Source: Klebsiella oxytoca NBRC 105695
Lineage (GTDB): Bacteria > Pseudomonadota > Gammaproteobacteria > Enterobacterales > Enterobacteriaceae
Reading direction: 5' to 3'
Assembly: GCF_001598695.1 (NCBI RefSeq)
Contig: NZ_BCZK01000006.1
Coordinates: 294,213-358,212 of the forward strand
DNA length: 64,000 bases
Numbering within the stretch: position 1 is the first letter of the stretch; each line of letters begins with the position of its first letter. This document shows, in pieces, positions 19,525 through 30,982 of the stretch. Both the position numbers and the translations under genes were made by a program. The notes below the pieces were generated by a model. The model was not told where the DNA came from. It worked only from the letters and a program-made list of their open reading frames with translations, and did not search any database.

Positions 19525-21006
19525 ATGAACACACAATCTTCACAGCCGCGGGCGATTTATTACGTCGTCGCGCTGCAAATCTGGGAATACTTCAGTTTTT
19601 ACGGCATGCGCGCGCTGCTCATTCTTTATCTCACCAATCAGCTCAAGTATGACGATAATCATGCCTATGCGCTGTTCAGCGCCTACTGTTCTTTAGTCTA
19701 CGTCACGCCGATTCTCGGCGGCTTCCTGGCCGATAAGCTGCTGGGCAACCGTATGGCGGTGATGCTCGGCGCGCTGCTGATGGCCATCGGCCATCTGGTG
19801 CTCGGCGCCAGCGAAATCGCCCCCACCTTTCTCTATCTGTCGCTGGCGATTATTGTCTGCGGCTACGGGCTGTTTAAATCCAACGTCAGCTGTCTGCTCG
19901 GTGAACTGTATGAACCCACAGACCCGCGTCGCGATGGCGGTTTTTCGCTGATGTACGCGGCGGGCAACGTCGGATCTATCGTCGCGCCAATCGCCTGCGG
20001 CTACGTACAGCAAGAGTACAGCTGGGCGATGGGCTTCGCGCTGGCGGCCGTTGGCATGATTGCCGGGCTGGTGATTTTCCTCAGCGGCAATCACCATTTC
20101 CGCCACACCCGGGGCGTGAATCGCGAAGCGCTGCGGGCGCGGAGTTTTGTCTTACCGAACTGGGGCTGGCTGCTGGTTCTGCTGATCGCCGCGCCGCTGC
20201 TGATCACCGTGCTGTTCTGGCAGGAGTGGTCGGTGTACGCGCTGATTGTCGCGACGGTGATTGGTCTGGCGGTACTGGCGCGGATCTACCTGCGGGCAGA
20301 GACCGCCAGGCAGCGTAAAGAGCTGCGCCTGATTATGGTGCTCACCTGCTTCAGCCTGCTGTTCTGGGCCTTTGCGCAGCAGGGCGGCAGCTCCATCAGC
20401 CTGTACATCGACCGTTTTGTTAACCGTCATTTTATGGGCTATGAGATTCCGACCGCGATGTTCCAGTCGGTCAATGCCTTTGCGGTGATGCTCTGCGGGG
20501 TGGTTCTGGCGTGGCTGGTGAAAGAAAACATCAACGGCAACCGTACCGTGCGCATCTGGGGTAAGTTCGCGCTGGGCCTTGGCCTGATGAGCGCCGGGTT
20601 CTGCATCCTGACCCTTAGCGCACGTTGGTCAGCCGCCTATGGGCACTCCTCAATGCCGCTGATGGTGCTGGGCCTGGCGGTGATGGGGTTTGCCGAACTG
20701 TTTATCGACCCGGTGGCGATGTCGCAGATTACCCGTATCGAGATCCCCGGCGTGACCGGCGTGCTGACCGGCATATATATGCTGCTCTCCGGCGCTATCG
20801 CCAACTATCTGGCTGGGGTTATTGCCGATCAGACCTCGCAGGGATCGTTCGACGCCGCCGGAGCCGTCAACTATTCAATTAATGCCTACATTGAGGTGTT
20901 CAGCCAGATAACCTGGGGCTCGCTGGCCTGCGTCGGCCTGGTGCTGGCTATCTGGCTGTATCACTCCGTTAAGATCAGGGCTCGCCGCCTGGCGATGGAG
21001 TCTTAA
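19525..21006 (+). CDS. dtpD: Proton-dependent dipeptide transporter D (POT family)
   Basis: 493 residues, E. coli length. POT/PTR-family inner-membrane symporter importing di- and tripeptides with protons, with about 12-14 membrane helices. The conserved helix-1 region ([19 protein letters not shown]) lacks the full ExxER motif of other members, as in E. coli DtpD. Helix 4-5 motifs [12 protein letters not shown] and [11 protein letters not shown] are seen. Divergent from ybgI. Its last 32 bases overlap the end of convergent phrB. It could feed pyroglutamyl peptides to Pcp, though that is only suggested by position. Confidence 0.95.
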   Translation: MNTQSSQPRAIYYVVALQIWEYFSFYGMRALLILYLTNQLKYDDNHAYALFSAYCSLVYVTPILGGFLADKLLGNRMAVMLGALLMAIGHLVLGASEIAPTFLYLSLAIIVCGYGLFKSNVSCLLGELYEPTDPRRDGGFSLMYAAGNVGSIVAPIACGYVQQEYSWAMGFALAAVGMIAGLVIFLSGNHHFRHTRGVNREALRARSFVLPNWGWLLVLLIAAPLLITVLFWQEWSVYALIVATVIGLAVLARIYLRAETARQRKELRLIMVLTCFSLLFWAFAQQGGSSISLYIDRFVNRHFMGYEIPTAMFQSVNAFAVMLCGVVLAWLVKENINGNRTVRIWGKFALGLGLMSAGFCILTLSARWSAAYGHSSMPLMVLGLAVMGFAELFIDPVAMSQITRIEIPGVTGVLTGIYMLLSGAIANYLAGVIADQTSQGSFDAAGAVNYSINAYIEVFSQITWGSLACVGLVLAIWLYHSVKIRARRLAMES

Positions 21007-22417
21007 CTTCTCTGGCGGCTTCCCAGGTCGCCAGCGTCTCCAGCCGCGCCTGCTTGTGATCGACAATCGGGCGCGGATAATCCAGCGTTACGCCCTGTTT
21101 CTCCGCCCACAGCCACGGTTGATGCAGCGCTTTCTCAGGCACCCCGGCCAGCTCCGGTAGCCATTGACGAATAAATTGCCCCGCTTTGTCGAAGCGCTCT
21201 CCCTGGGTCGTAGGGTTAAAAATACGAAAATAGGGCGCGGCATCGGTGCCGGTCGAAGCCGCCCACTGCCAGCCGCCGTTATTCGCCGCCAAATCGCCAT
21301 CTATAAGCTGTTCGATAAAATAGCGCTCCCCCAGCCGCCAGTCGATGCGCAGATCTTTCGCCAGAAAACTGGCGACAATCATCCGCAGGCGGTTATGCAT
21401 CCAGCCGGTCGCATTAAGCTGACGCATCGCGGCGTCGACAATCGGGAAGCCGGTTTGCCCACGCTGCCAGGCCTGAAGCGCGGTTTTATCGTCCAGCCAG
21501 GCAACCTTATCGGTCCAGCCAATAAAAGGCCGACCTTTACACAAGTCCGGGTAGTAAACCATCAGGTGGCGATAAAACTCGCGCCAGATAAGCTCGTTGA
21601 GCCATACCGCTCCGGCTTCGCTATCCAGCGCCCGCGGCAGCTCCACCAGTAAGCGGTGCAGACACTGGCGCGGCGAGAGCGCCCCCACAGCCAGGCACGG
21701 CGACAGCCGGCTGGTCCCTTCGATGGCCGGAAAATCGCGCTGCTGTTCATATTCGGCGGCCTTTTGCTGGCAGAAGCCGCGAAGCCGGGCGATAGCGCTT
21801 TTTTCATCCGCGGCGAACAGTTCGCTATCGAATGACGTCTGTGGAAAATCTATTTTTACTGCAGACGAGGCTGTGATGGGCCCACCCGCACGGACTTTCG
21901 GCGCGGCGACGCACTCCGGCAGCGCCTCCTGTAAACGCCGAACAAAAGCATTTTTAAACGGCGTAAATACCTTATACATTTCGCGGCTGCCGGTCAGCAC
22001 GCTGCCGGGCGGCAGCAGCACGCTGTCATCAAACCCCTGACAGGTCACCTCTGCTAAGGTTTTTTCCACCGCCGCATCGCGCTGGCGCTCATTGATTTCA
22101 TACTGGTAGTTGTAAAACAGATGCGTCACCTGCTGCTGCCGGCAAATGCTGACGAGTAGCTCTACGCTGGCGGTGAAATCTTCAGCATGTTCAATCTGCA
22201 GCGGGATCCCCTTTTCGGCCAGCGCCGCTTGCAGGCTGTGCAGATGGCTGACCATAAACGCCGCCTGGCGCGGCGCCATACCGTGCTGACGCCATTGCCC
22301 TGGCGTGGCGATGAATAATCCCAGCACCCTGGCATGCGGATCGCGGCAGGCGGCGGCGAGCGCCAGGTTATCGTGGATGCGCAAATCCGCGCGAAACCAG
22401 ACCAGATGGGTGGCCAT
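20975..22417 (-). CDS. phrB: Deoxyribodipyrimidine photolyase (class I CPD photolyase)
   Basis: 480 residues (E. coli 472), with a slightly longer C-terminal tail that runs into dtpD. It splits cyclobutane pyrimidine dimers in light, using FADH- and an antenna folate. The N-terminal alpha/beta domain starts [20 protein letters not shown]. The FAD-binding domain contains the Trp electron relay ([47 protein letters not shown]). In E. coli ybgA and rhsC lie between phr and ybfA; neither is here. Confidence 0.96.
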   Translation of the reverse strand: MATHLVWFRADLRIHDNLALAAACRDPHARVLGLFIATPGQWRQHGMAPRQAAFMVSHLHSLQAALAEKGIPLQIEHAEDFTASVELLVSICRQQQVTHLFYNYQYEINERQRDAAVEKTLAEVTCQGFDDSVLLPPGSVLTGSREMYKVFTPFKNAFVRRLQEALPECVAAPKVRAGGPITASSAVKIDFPQTSFDSELFAADEKSAIARLRGFCQQKAAEYEQQRDFPAIEGTSRLSPCLAVGALSPRQCLHRLLVELPRALDSEAGAVWLNELIWREFYRHLMVYYPDLCKGRPFIGWTDKVAWLDDKTALQAWQRGQTGFPIVDAAMRQLNATGWMHNRLRMIVASFLAKDLRIDWRLGERYFIEQLIDGDLAANNGGWQWAASTGTDAAPYFRIFNPTTQGERFDKAGQFIRQWLPELAGVPEKALHQPWLWAEKQGVTLDYPRPIVDHKQARLETLATWEAAREVKTPSPGGEP

Positions 22418-22513
22418 AACATTCCTTTCATCATGAAAATTGATAAGTTCGACGTATATTTAATCCTCCCGCAGGTTAACCTTCGGGGAGTGAATAAGTG
22501 TAAGCCACTCATG

Positions 22514-22543
22514 GCAAAAAAAAACCGCCGGATAAACCGGCGG
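22514..22543 (-). terminator. Terminator downstream of ybfA
   Basis: CCGCCGG/CCGGCGG stem with a five-base loop (22525-22543), followed on the - strand by nine T residues. It ends the ybfA transcript before phrB. Confidence 0.85.
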
Positions 22544-22671
22544 CATGATGATAAAGCAATCTGTTGGCACGCTGTGTCGCGAGTCTGGCGGAGGAGACAG
22601 GGTAAATAAACCGCAATCTCAATACATTAGCCTGTTTCCACGGCGCGCACGCGCTGAGCCATAAGCCGTTA

Positions 22672-22878
22672 TTAATAAAAATCTGCGGAGGCTTTTTCGG
22701 CCTGCGCCATCCATACCGGCTGTTCGCTGGTCTTTGCCCACACGCGGTGCAGCCAGCTGTAAAAACGGGCGCGATCTTTCCAGAACAGCATCACCGGCAG
22801 CGCCAGTACGCCAGCCGCCACGGCGAAAGCGCGACGCGCAAAGATGATATGAGCAGGATAAGTTTTGTACAACGCCAT
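22672..22878 (-). CDS. ybfA: YbfA family small protein (DUF2517)
   Basis: 68 residues from [16 protein letters not shown], where a GGGGAGAG ribosome site precedes the ATG. A longer frame from 22911 is rejected because the E. coli protein also begins at this point. The sequence is close to E. coli YbfA ([23 protein letters not shown] core, one likely membrane segment, then a C-terminal amphipathic part). No function is established. It is divergent from kdpFABC and separated by 310 bases. Confidence 0.9.
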   Translation of the reverse strand: MALYKTYPAHIIFARRAFAVAAGVLALPVMLFWKDRARFYSWLHRVWAKTSEQPVWMAQAEKASADFY

Positions 22879-23188
22879 AATTTCTCTCCCCTTTGTCAGG
22901 CCGGCAAGCAAAGCCGGTAAAGTTAATCTGTTTCTCTGCTTAAAATAGTACCGCTTTGGCTGTAATTTTACTACTCATCCGACCACTAAAAAACGCCTAT
23001 TCAGGATTTATTTACATTCATCCGGTAATTAAGTTACATAAAGGTTAAATTAATACTAATCATTAGTTAAATTGTGGTTTTGGCCATTTTTATATTTTTT
23101 TTACACCCCCGTGGCTGATTTTTGCGAAATCTTTGCGCCCGACTTCCTATTCTCCTCGTAAATCAAAAAAGACATCCGGAGGTGGATT
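22879..23188. promoter_or_regulatory. ybfA-kdpF divergent region, 310 bases
   Basis: AT-rich stretch with promoters for ybfA (leftward) and kdpFABCDE (rightward). It includes the KdpE box at 23088-23105 and the conserved ATTTTTGCGAAATCTTTGCG block around 23118-23137, which also occurs in the E. coli kdp promoter. No gene seen other than the two it controls. Confidence 0.7.
23088..23105 (+). promoter_or_regulatory. KdpE-binding box of kdpFABC
   Basis: TTTATATTTTTTTTACA lies upstream of the kdp promoter. It closely matches the E. coli KdpE operator (TTTATACTTTTTTTACA) in sequence and position, followed by the same CACCCC stretch. Confidence 0.8.
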
Positions 23189-23278
23189 GTGACTACAGGC
23201 GTAATCGCTGGCGTAGCGCTGGTGTTCCTGTTGCTGGTTTATCTGGTTTATGCCCTGATACATGCGGAGGCATTCTGA
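23189..23278 (+). CDS. kdpF: KdpF, small subunit stabilising the K+-ATPase
   Basis: 29 residues from a GTG start, preceded by CCGGAGGTG. The peptide is one membrane helix ([20 protein letters not shown]) ending HAEAF. KdpF sits at the interface of KdpA and KdpB and stabilises the complex. Its TGA overlaps the kdpA ATG by one base (TGATG). Confidence 0.92.
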   Translation: MTTGVIAGVALVFLLLVYLVYALIHAEAF

Positions 23279-24957
23279 TGGCCGCTCAAGGTTTTTTACT
23301 CATCGCGACTTTTATTCTGCTGCTAATGATCCTCGCTCGTCCGCTGGGTACGGCGCTGGCGACGATGATCAATGATATGCCGCTACCGGGTCTGGCCCGG
23401 ATTGAACGCGGTTTATGGCAGGCAGCGGGGATTCGTTCGCAGGAGATGAACTGGCTCCAGTATTTAGTGGCGATTCTGCTGTTTAACGCGCTGGGTCTGG
23501 CGGCGCTGTTCGCTCTGCTGATGTTTCAAGGCTCTCTGCCGCTCAACCCGCAGCATCTGCCCGGTCTGTCATGGGATCTGGCGCTGAATACGGCGGTGAG
23601 CTTTGTCAGTAACACCAACTGGCAGGCCTATGCCGGTGAAGCCACCATGAGTAGCCTTAGCCAGATGGCCGGACTGGCGGTGCAAAACTTCCTCTCCGCC
23701 GCTACCGGCATCGCGGTGATCTTTGCCCTCACCCGCGCATACGCCCGGCAGAAAGTCACCGCTCTGGGCAACGCCTGGGTCGATCTGACCCGCATTACTC
23801 TCTGGGTGCTGCTGCCGATTTCGCTGCTGATTGCGCTGTTCTTTATCCAGCAGGGCGTGCCGCAAAGTTTATCGCCGAATCAGGAATTTACCTCGCTTGA
23901 AGGGGTACGCCAGCTGCTGCCGTTGGGGCCGGTGGCTTCGCAGGAAGCGATAAAAATGCTGGGTACCAACGGCGGCGGCTTCTTTAACGCCAACTCGGCG
24001 CATCCCTTTGAAAACCCCACCGCGCTGACCAACCTGGTGCAGATGCTGGCGATCTTTCTCATTCCGGCGGCGCTGTGCTTCGCTTTCGGTGAGGCGGTGG
24101 GCGATCGCCGTCAGGGTCGGGCGATTCTGTGGGCGATGACGCTCATCTTCATCGTCTGCGTGGCGGTAGTGATGTGGGCAGAAACCCGCGGCAACCTTCA
24201 CTTGCTGAGCCTTGGCGCCGACAGCAGTAGCAACATGGAAGGCAAAGAGAGCCGGTTCGGTATTCTCGCCAGCAGCCTGTTTGCCGTGGTCACCACCGCC
24301 GCGTCCTGCGGGGCGGTCAACGCCATGCACGACTCCTTTACCGCGCTGGGCGGGATGGTCCCTATGTGGCTGATGCAGATAGGCGAAGTGGTCTTCGGCG
24401 GCGTCGGCTCAGGTCTGTACGGCATGCTGCTGTTCGTGATGCTGGCCGTGTTTATCGCCGGGCTGATGATTGGCCGCACCCCGGAATACCTCGGGAAAAA
24501 AATCGACGTCCGCGAAATGAAAATGATCGCGCTGGCGATCCTCGTTACCCCGACGCTGGTGCTCCTCGGCACGGCGCTGGCGATGCTGACCGAGGCCGGT
24601 CGCGCGGGCATGTTTAACCCCGGGCCGCATGGCTTCAGCGAAGTACTGTATGCCGTCACCTCAGCGGCGAACAACAACGGCAGCGCCTTTGGCGGCCTCA
24701 GCGCGGCAACACCGTTCTGGAACCTGCTACTGGCATTCTGCATGCTGGTCGGCCGCTTCGCGGTGATTATCCCGGTGATGGCGATTGCCGGTTCGCTGGT
24801 GACGAAGAAAATTCAGCCCGCCGGCAGCGGCACGCTCGCCACCCATGACGCGCTGTTTATCGGCCTGCTGATCGGCACCGTACTGTTGGTCGGCGCCCTG
24901 ACCTTTATTCCCGCGCTGGCGCTCGGCCCGCTGGCAGAACATTTTTCCTTACTTTAA
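23278..24957 (+). CDS. kdpA: Potassium-transporting ATPase subunit A (K+ channel-like)
   Basis: 559 residues from [12 protein letters not shown]. An upstream in-frame TTG would give a longer form but runs through kdpF, so the ATG overlapping the kdpF stop is taken. KdpA is the K+-selecting subunit, with four channel-like repeats. Pore segments are visible as [42 protein letters not shown] and [14 protein letters not shown]. About ten membrane helices. First large gene of kdpFABC, induced by the KdpDE system when K+ is scarce. Confidence 0.98.
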   Translation: MAAQGFLLIATFILLLMILARPLGTALATMINDMPLPGLARIERGLWQAAGIRSQEMNWLQYLVAILLFNALGLAALFALLMFQGSLPLNPQHLPGLSWDLALNTAVSFVSNTNWQAYAGEATMSSLSQMAGLAVQNFLSAATGIAVIFALTRAYARQKVTALGNAWVDLTRITLWVLLPISLLIALFFIQQGVPQSLSPNQEFTSLEGVRQLLPLGPVASQEAIKMLGTNGGGFFNANSAHPFENPTALTNLVQMLAIFLIPAALCFAFGEAVGDRRQGRAILWAMTLIFIVCVAVVMWAETRGNLHLLSLGADSSSNMEGKESRFGILASSLFAVVTTAASCGAVNAMHDSFTALGGMVPMWLMQIGEVVFGGVGSGLYGMLLFVMLAVFIAGLMIGRTPEYLGKKIDVREMKMIALAILVTPTLVLLGTALAMLTEAGRAGMFNPGPHGFSEVLYAVTSAANNNGSAFGGLSAATPFWNLLLAFCMLVGRFAVIIPVMAIAGSLVTKKIQPAGSGTLATHDALFIGLLIGTVLLVGALTFIPALALGPLAEHFSLL

Positions 24958-24978
24958 GCGATTGCGGAGCAACCTGTT

Positions 24979-27027
24979 ATGAGTCGCAAATCATTAGCCC
25001 TGCTGGAGCCGACGCTGGTGCGTCAGGCCCTGCTCGACGCCGTGAAAAAACTGAGCCCTGCCGTACAGTGGCGTAACCCGGTGATGTTTATCGTCTGGAT
25101 CGGCAGCCTGCTCACCACCCTGCTGGCCATTGCCATGGCGAGCGGGCAAATCGTCGGCAGCGCCGGATTTACCGCCGCCATTAGTCTCTGGCTGTGGTTC
25201 ACCGTCCTGTTCGCCAACTTTGCCGAAGCGATGGCGGAAGGCCGCAGTAAAGCGCAGGCCAACAGCCTCAAAGGTGTCAAAAAGACCGCCTTTGCCCGTA
25301 AGCTGCGCGCGCCGCAGCACGATGCGCAAATTGACCACGTCCCCGCCGAAGAGCTGCGTAAAGGTGACGTGGTGCTGGTGGAAGCGGGAGATATTATCCC
25401 CTGCGATGGCGAGGTTATCGAAGGCGGCGCGTCGGTAGATGAGAGCGCCATTACCGGTGAGTCCGCGCCGGTTATCCGCGAATCCGGCGGCGACTTCGCC
25501 TCGGTGACCGGCGGGACGCGTATTCTCTCCGACTGGCTGGTGATCCGCTGTAGCGTCAACCCGGGCGAAACCTTCCTTGACCGGATGATCGCCATGGTTG
25601 AAGGCGCTCAGCGCCGCAAGACGCCGAACGAAATTGCGCTAACCATCCTGCTTATTGCCCTGACGCTGGTATTCCTGCTGGCCACCGCCACTATCTGGCC
25701 CTTCTCCGCCTGGAGCGGTAATGCGGTCAGCGTAACGGTACTGGTGGCGCTGCTGGTATGCCTGATCCCCACCACTATTGGGGGCCTGCTGTCGGCCATC
25801 GGCGTTGCCGGGATGAGCCGCATGCTCGGCGCGAACGTCATCGCCACCAGCGGCCGCGCGGTTGAGGCGGCGGGCGACGTCGACGTCCTGCTGCTGGACA
25901 AAACCGGCACCATTACCCTCGGCAACCGCCAGGCTTCGGCATTCCTGCCTGCGCAGGGCGTGGAAGAGAAAACCCTTGCCGATGCCGCCCAGCTGTCGTC
26001 GCTGGCCGATGAAACGCCGGAAGGCCGCAGCATCGTCGTCCTGGCCAAACAGCGCTTTAACCTGCGCGAGCGCGATCTCCAGTCGCTGCATGCCACCTTT
26101 GTGCCGTTTACCGCCCAGACCCGGATGAGCGGCATCAACATCGACCAGCGGATGATCCGCAAAGGTTCCGTAGATGCCATCCGCCGCCACGTTGAGGCCA
26201 ACGGCGGCCACTTTCCGGCCGATGTCGATAAGCAGGTTGAAGAAGTGGCGCGTCTTGGCGCGACGCCGCTGGTGGTCGCCGAAGGCGAGCGGGTGCTGGG
26301 GATTATCTCGCTGAAAGATATCGTGAAAGGCGGCATCAAAGAGCGTTTTGCCCAACTGCGTAAAATGGGGATTAAAACGGTGATGATCACCGGCGATAAC
26401 CGACTGACCGCCGCCGCTATCGCCGCGGAAGCCGGAGTGGACGACTTTCTCGCCGAAGCGACGCCGGAGGCCAAGCTGGCGTTGATCCGCCAGTATCAAG
26501 CGGAAGGTCGGCTGGTGGCGATGACCGGCGACGGTACCAACGACGCCCCGGCGCTGGCGCAGGCCGACGTGGCGGTCGCGATGAACTCCGGTACCCAGGC
26601 GGCGAAAGAGGCGGGCAATATGGTGGATCTCGACTCTAACCCCACCAAACTGATCGAGGTCGTACATATCGGTAAACAGATGCTGATGACCCGCGGATCC
26701 CTGACCACCTTCAGTATCGCCAACGACGTGGCGAAGTACTTTGCCATCATTCCGGCCGCCTTTGCCGCCGTCTATCCGCCGCTGGCGATGCTCAACGTGA
26801 TGCATCTGCACTCGCCCTCTTCGGCGATCCTGAGCGCGGTGATTTTTAATGCGCTGATTATCATCTTCCTGATCCCGCTGGCGCTGAAGGGCGTGAGCTA
26901 TAAGCCGCTGACGGCCTCGGCGATGCTGCGCCGCAACCTGTGGGTCTACGGCCTGGGCGGACTGCTGGTGCCCTTTATCGGTATCAAAGCTATCGACCTG
27001 TTATTGACCCTGACCGGGCTGCTGTGA
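24979..27027 (+). CDS. kdpB: Potassium-transporting ATPase subunit B (P-type ATPase)
   Basis: 682 residues, E. coli length. It is the catalytic P-type ATPase of the Kdp complex. The phosphorylated aspartate is Asp307 in [12 protein letters not shown]. The actuator loop TGES is at 159-162, and Ser162 is the regulatory phosphoserine described in E. coli. The nucleotide-binding and hinge motifs ([44 protein letters not shown]) are intact, with seven membrane helices expected. It follows kdpA after 21 bases. Confidence 0.98.
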   Translation: MSRKSLALLEPTLVRQALLDAVKKLSPAVQWRNPVMFIVWIGSLLTTLLAIAMASGQIVGSAGFTAAISLWLWFTVLFANFAEAMAEGRSKAQANSLKGVKKTAFARKLRAPQHDAQIDHVPAEELRKGDVVLVEAGDIIPCDGEVIEGGASVDESAITGESAPVIRESGGDFASVTGGTRILSDWLVIRCSVNPGETFLDRMIAMVEGAQRRKTPNEIALTILLIALTLVFLLATATIWPFSAWSGNAVSVTVLVALLVCLIPTTIGGLLSAIGVAGMSRMLGANVIATSGRAVEAAGDVDVLLLDKTGTITLGNRQASAFLPAQGVEEKTLADAAQLSSLADETPEGRSIVVLAKQRFNLRERDLQSLHATFVPFTAQTRMSGINIDQRMIRKGSVDAIRRHVEANGGHFPADVDKQVEEVARLGATPLVVAEGERVLGIISLKDIVKGGIKERFAQLRKMGIKTVMITGDNRLTAAAIAAEAGVDDFLAEATPEAKLALIRQYQAEGRLVAMTGDGTNDAPALAQADVAVAMNSGTQAAKEAGNMVDLDSNPTKLIEVVHIGKQMLMTRGSLTTFSIANDVAKYFAIIPAAFAAVYPPLAMLNVMHLHSPSSAILSAVIFNALIIIFLIPLALKGVSYKPLTASAMLRRNLWVYGLGGLLVPFIGIKAIDLLLTLTGLL

Positions 27028-27037
27028 GGAAAAAACC

Positions 27038-27613
27038 ATGTCATTCATTCGTCCTGCCCTTGTACTGTTTATTCTGTTAACGCTGCTCACCGGCGGCGTC
27101 TACCCGCTGTTGACCACCGCGCTGGGACAGTGGTGGTTCCCACAGCAGGCCAACGGCTCGCTGGTGCGGATTGACGGCGAAGTGCGCGGTTCCCGTCTCA
27201 TCGGGCAGAACTTTACCGCGCCGGGCTATTTCCAGGGCCGCCCTTCCGCCACGGCGGAGATGCCGGATAACCCGCTGGCCTCCGGCGGCAGCAACCTGGC
27301 CGCCAGCAATCCGGCGCTGGACAACGCCATCAGCGAACGGGTGCAGGCCCTGCGCGCCGCCAATCCGGACGCCAGCGCCACGGTTCCGGTGGAGCTGGTC
27401 ACCGCCTCGGCGAGCGGACTGGATTACAGCCTGACGCCTGCCGCCGCCCTGTGGCAGGCGCCGCGCGTCGCCAAAGCGCGCCAGCTCAGCGTGGAGCAGG
27501 TCACGCAACTGGTGAACGAGGCAACGCAAAAACCGTTGCTCAGTTTTCTCGGCCAACCTGTGGTAAATATACTGCAGCTGAATATGTCGCTGGATGCCCT
27601 GAAGGATAAGTAA
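27038..27613 (+). CDS. kdpC: Potassium-transporting ATPase subunit C
   Basis: 191 residues: one N-terminal membrane helix ([19 protein letters not shown], about 7-25) and a periplasmic domain rich in family motifs ([37 protein letters not shown]). KdpC associates with KdpA and KdpB and raises K+ affinity of the complex. Ten bases separate it from kdpB and one from kdpD. Confidence 0.97.
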   Translation: MSFIRPALVLFILLTLLTGGVYPLLTTALGQWWFPQQANGSLVRIDGEVRGSRLIGQNFTAPGYFQGRPSATAEMPDNPLASGGSNLAASNPALDNAISERVQALRAANPDASATVPVELVTASASGLDYSLTPAAALWQAPRVAKARQLSVEQVTQLVNEATQKPLLSFLGQPVVNILQLNMSLDALKDK

Positions 27614-27614
27614 G

Positions 27615-30302
27615 ATGAGTGATGAGCCGCTGCGTCCGGACCCTGATCGCCTGCTGCAACACGCCGCCGCCCCGCATCGCGGTAAGCTAAAGATATTTTT
27701 CGGCGCCTGCGCCGGGGTCGGTAAAACCTGGGCGATGCTGGCGGAAGCGCAGCGGCTGCGCGCCCAGGGGCTGGATATCCTGATTGGCGTGGCGGAAACC
27801 CACGGGCGAAAAGAGACGGCGGCGATGCTTGAGGGGCTGAGTACCCTGCCCCTGCGCCGCCTTTCCCACCGCGGGCGCTACGTGAAGGAGTTTGACCTTG
27901 ACGGCGCCCTGGCCCGCCGCCCGGCGCTGATCCTGGTCGATGAGCTGGCGCACAGCAACGCGCCCGGATCGCGTCATCCTAAACGCTGGCAGGACGTCGA
28001 AGAGCTGCTGGAAGCCGGCATCGATGTGTTTACCACCGTTAACGTTCAGCACCTCGAGAGCCTGAACGATGTCGTCAGCGGCATCACCGGCGTGCAGGTT
28101 CGCGAAACCGTCCCCGATCCGTTTTTCGACGCCGCCGACGATGTGGTGCTGGTTGACCTGCCTCCGGACGATCTGCGTCAGCGGCTCAATGAAGGTAAAG
28201 TCTATATCGGCGGTCAGGCTGAGCGGGCCATTGAAAACTTCTTTCGCAAGGGCAATCTCATCGCCCTGCGCGAGCTGGCGCTACGCCGTACTGCCGATCG
28301 AGTCGATGAGCAGATGCGCGCCTGGCGCGATCGCCAGGGCCAGGAAAAAGTCTGGCATACCCGCGACGCCATTTTGCTCTGCATCGGCCATAACACCGGC
28401 AGCGAAAAGCTGGTGCGCGCCGCCGCCCGGCTGGCCGCCAGATTGGGCAGCGTCTGGCATGCGGTGTATGTTGAAACCCCGTCGCTGCACCGCCTGTCGG
28501 AGGCGAAGCGGCGGGCGATTCTCGCCGCGCTCAGGCTGGCGCAGGAGCTGGGAGCGGAAACCGCCACCCTCTCCGATCCCTCCGAAGAGAAGGCCGTTCT
28601 GCACTACGCCCGCGAACATAATCTCGGCAAGATAGTGATTGGCCGCCAGCAGAAAAGGCGCTGGTGGGATCGCGGCGGCTTCGCCGATCGGCTGGCCCGT
28701 CACGCCCCGGATCTCGATCTGGTGGTGATCGCGCTGGATGAAAAAGCCGCCTCCCTGCCGGCTCGCGCCAGCGATAGCCGGACGGCGATGGATAAATGGC
28801 GTCTACAGCTCCAGGGCTGCGTCGTCGCCATCGCGCTGTGCGCGGTGATTACCGTTGTCGCCATGCAGTGGCTGATGGCCTTTGAGGCCGCCAACCTGGT
28901 GATGCTGTATCTGCTTGGCGTGGTGATTATCGCTCTCGTGTATGGCCGTTGGCCGTCGGTACTGGCGACGGTGATTAACGTGGTCAGCTTCGATCTGTTT
29001 TTCGTTGCGCCGCGCGGTACGCTGGCGGTTTCAGATGTACAGTATTTACTCACCTTTGGCGTGATGCTGACCGTCGGGCTGCTTATCGGCAACCTCACCG
29101 CCGGCGTTCGCTACCAGGCGCGGGTGGCGCGCTATCGCGAGCGGCGCACCCGGCATCTGTACGAAATGTCCAAAGCGCTGGCGGTGGGCCGCAGCCGTGA
29201 AGATATCGCCGCCACCAGCGAACGGTTTATCGCCTCGACGTTTCAGGCGCGCAGTCAGCTACTGCTGCCCGATGAGATGAACCGGCTCTCTCCATTGACT
29301 CAACCCACCGCGGCCATCACCTGGGACGACGCGATCGCCCGCTGGAGCTTCGATAAGGGGCTGCCCGCCGGGGCGGGTACCGATACGTTACCCGGCGTCC
29401 CCTACCAAATCCTGCCGCTGAAAAGCGCCGCCCGTACCTGGGGGCTGGTGGTGGTGGAGCCGGCTAACCTGCGCCAGCTGATGATCCCCGAACAACAGCG
29501 CCTGCTGGAAACCTTTACCCTGCTGGTCGCCAGCGCGCTGGAGAGACTGACGCTCACCGCCAGCGAAGAGCAGGCGCGGCTGAACAGCGAGCGGGAAAGC
29601 CTGCGCAACTCGCTGCTGGCGGCGCTGTCCCATGATTTACGCACCCCGCTGACGGTGCTGTTCGGCCAGGCGGAGATCCTGACCCTCGATCTTGCCAGCG
29701 AAGGGTCGAAGCACGCGCCGCAGGCCAATGAGATACGCCAGCACGTACTGAACACCACCCGGTTGGTGAATAATCTGCTGGATATGGCGCGGATCCAGTC
29801 CGGCGGCTTTAATTTGCATAAAGAGTGGTTAACCCTCGAAGAGGTGGTCGGCAGCGCGCTGCGCATGCTGGAACCGGGGCTCGGTGGGCGGCATATTCAG
29901 CTCGATCTGCCGGACCCGCTGCTGCTGGTACACGTCGATGGCCCGCTATTTGAACGGGTGCTGATTAATCTGCTGGAAAACGCGGTGAAGTACACCGGGC
30001 CGCAGGCGCAAATCGGCATCGCGGCGCATGTCGACCCGCACCATTTATTGCTTGAGGTGTGGGATAACGGGCCGGGTATTCCTCCAGGGCAGGAACAGGC
30101 TATCTTTGATAAATTCGCCCGCGGCAATAAAGAGTCGGCGATCCCCGGCGTAGGCCTGGGACTGGCGATTTGTCAGGCCATCGTTGAGGTGCACGGCGGA
30201 ACGATTAGCGCCGAGACGCGCCCGCAAGGCGGCGCCTGTTTCCGTGTTACACTGCCGCGAGAAGCGCCCCCTGAACTGGAAGAGTTAGCCGAGGAAATGT
30301 GA
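27615..30302 (+). CDS. kdpD: Sensor histidine kinase KdpD
   Basis: 895 residues. The N-terminal cytoplasmic KdpD domain holds a Walker A-like GACAGVGKTWAML, followed by a universal-stress-protein-like domain. Four closely spaced membrane helices lie near 400-500. A GAF-like segment follows, then the kinase core with the phosphorylated His in LSHDLRTPLTVL (His673) and the N/G boxes (NLLENAVKYTG; DNGPGIPPG). It senses K+ limitation and turgor and phosphorylates KdpE. The last four bases overlap kdpE (GTGA). Confidence 0.98.
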   Translation: MSDEPLRPDPDRLLQHAAAPHRGKLKIFFGACAGVGKTWAMLAEAQRLRAQGLDILIGVAETHGRKETAAMLEGLSTLPLRRLSHRGRYVKEFDLDGALARRPALILVDELAHSNAPGSRHPKRWQDVEELLEAGIDVFTTVNVQHLESLNDVVSGITGVQVRETVPDPFFDAADDVVLVDLPPDDLRQRLNEGKVYIGGQAERAIENFFRKGNLIALRELALRRTADRVDEQMRAWRDRQGQEKVWHTRDAILLCIGHNTGSEKLVRAAARLAARLGSVWHAVYVETPSLHRLSEAKRRAILAALRLAQELGAETATLSDPSEEKAVLHYAREHNLGKIVIGRQQKRRWWDRGGFADRLARHAPDLDLVVIALDEKAASLPARASDSRTAMDKWRLQLQGCVVAIALCAVITVVAMQWLMAFEAANLVMLYLLGVVIIALVYGRWPSVLATVINVVSFDLFFVAPRGTLAVSDVQYLLTFGVMLTVGLLIGNLTAGVRYQARVARYRERRTRHLYEMSKALAVGRSREDIAATSERFIASTFQARSQLLLPDEMNRLSPLTQPTAAITWDDAIARWSFDKGLPAGAGTDTLPGVPYQILPLKSAARTWGLVVVEPANLRQLMIPEQQRLLETFTLLVASALERLTLTASEEQARLNSERESLRNSLLAALSHDLRTPLTVLFGQAEILTLDLASEGSKHAPQANEIRQHVLNTTRLVNNLLDMARIQSGGFNLHKEWLTLEEVVGSALRMLEPGLGGRHIQLDLPDPLLLVHVDGPLFERVLINLLENAVKYTGPQAQIGIAAHVDPHHLLLEVWDNGPGIPPGQEQAIFDKFARGNKESAIPGVGLGLAICQAIVEVHGGTISAETRPQGGACFRVTLPREAPPELEELAEEM

Positions 30303-30976
30303 TTAACGTTCTGATTATCGAAGACGAAAACGCTATCCGCCGCTTTCTGCGCACCGCGCTGGAAGCCGACGGCATGCGCGTATTTGAAGCAGAGACGCTG
30401 CAGCGCGGGCTGATCGAAGCCGCGACCCGCAAGCCGGATTTAGCTATTCTCGATCTGGGTCTGCCCGATGGCGACGGCAACGCGTTTATTCGCGAGGTTC
30501 GCCAGTGGAGCCAGATGCCGATTATCGTGCTGTCGGCGCGCACCGAGGAGCAGGACAAAATCGCCGCCCTTGACGCAGGAGCCGATGACTATCTCAGTAA
30601 ACCCTTTGGCATTGGCGAGCTGCAGGCGCGACTGAGGGTGGCGATGCGTCGCCATGCCGGCGCCCAGGCCGACGAGCCGCGGGTGCGTTTTGCCGATATT
30701 GACGTTGATATCCCCGCCCGCCGCATCGTGCGCGGCGATGAAGAGATCCACCTGACGCCGATTGAGTTTCGCCTGCTGGTGGTCCTGCTCAACAACCCTG
30801 GCAAAGTGCTGACCCAGCGACAGCTGCTCAACCAGGTCTGGGGGCCAAATGCGGTGGAGCACAGCCACTACCTGCGGATTTATATGGGGCACCTGCGGCA
30901 AAAGCTGGAGGCCGACCCGGCCCGTCCGCAGCACTTGCTGACCGAAACGGGGATCGGCTATCGGTTTATGCCCTAG
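30299..30976 (+). CDS. kdpE: Response regulator KdpE
   Basis: 225 residues with a GTG start overlapping the kdpD stop. The receiver domain has the acidic pair near Glu8-Asp9, the phospho-acceptor Asp52 (LAILDLGLPDG), and Lys in YLSKPFG. An OmpR-type winged-helix DNA-binding domain follows (RIVRGDEEIHLTPIEFRLL to HYLRIYMGHLRQKLE). It activates kdpFABC from the box at 23088-23105. The stop is followed by a group of REP elements. Confidence 0.97.
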   Translation: MINVLIIEDENAIRRFLRTALEADGMRVFEAETLQRGLIEAATRKPDLAILDLGLPDGDGNAFIREVRQWSQMPIIVLSARTEEQDKIAALDAGADDYLSKPFGIGELQARLRVAMRRHAGAQADEPRVRFADIDVDIPARRIVRGDEEIHLTPIEFRLLVVLLNNPGKVLTQRQLLNQVWGPNAVEHSHYLRIYMGHLRQKLEADPARPQHLLTETGIGYRFMP

Positions 30977-30982
30977 CCGTTG

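Noticed and set aside
25639..26811. 390-codon frame opposite kdpB
   Set aside because: Antisense shadow of the P-type ATPase, His/Arg-rich, no domain.
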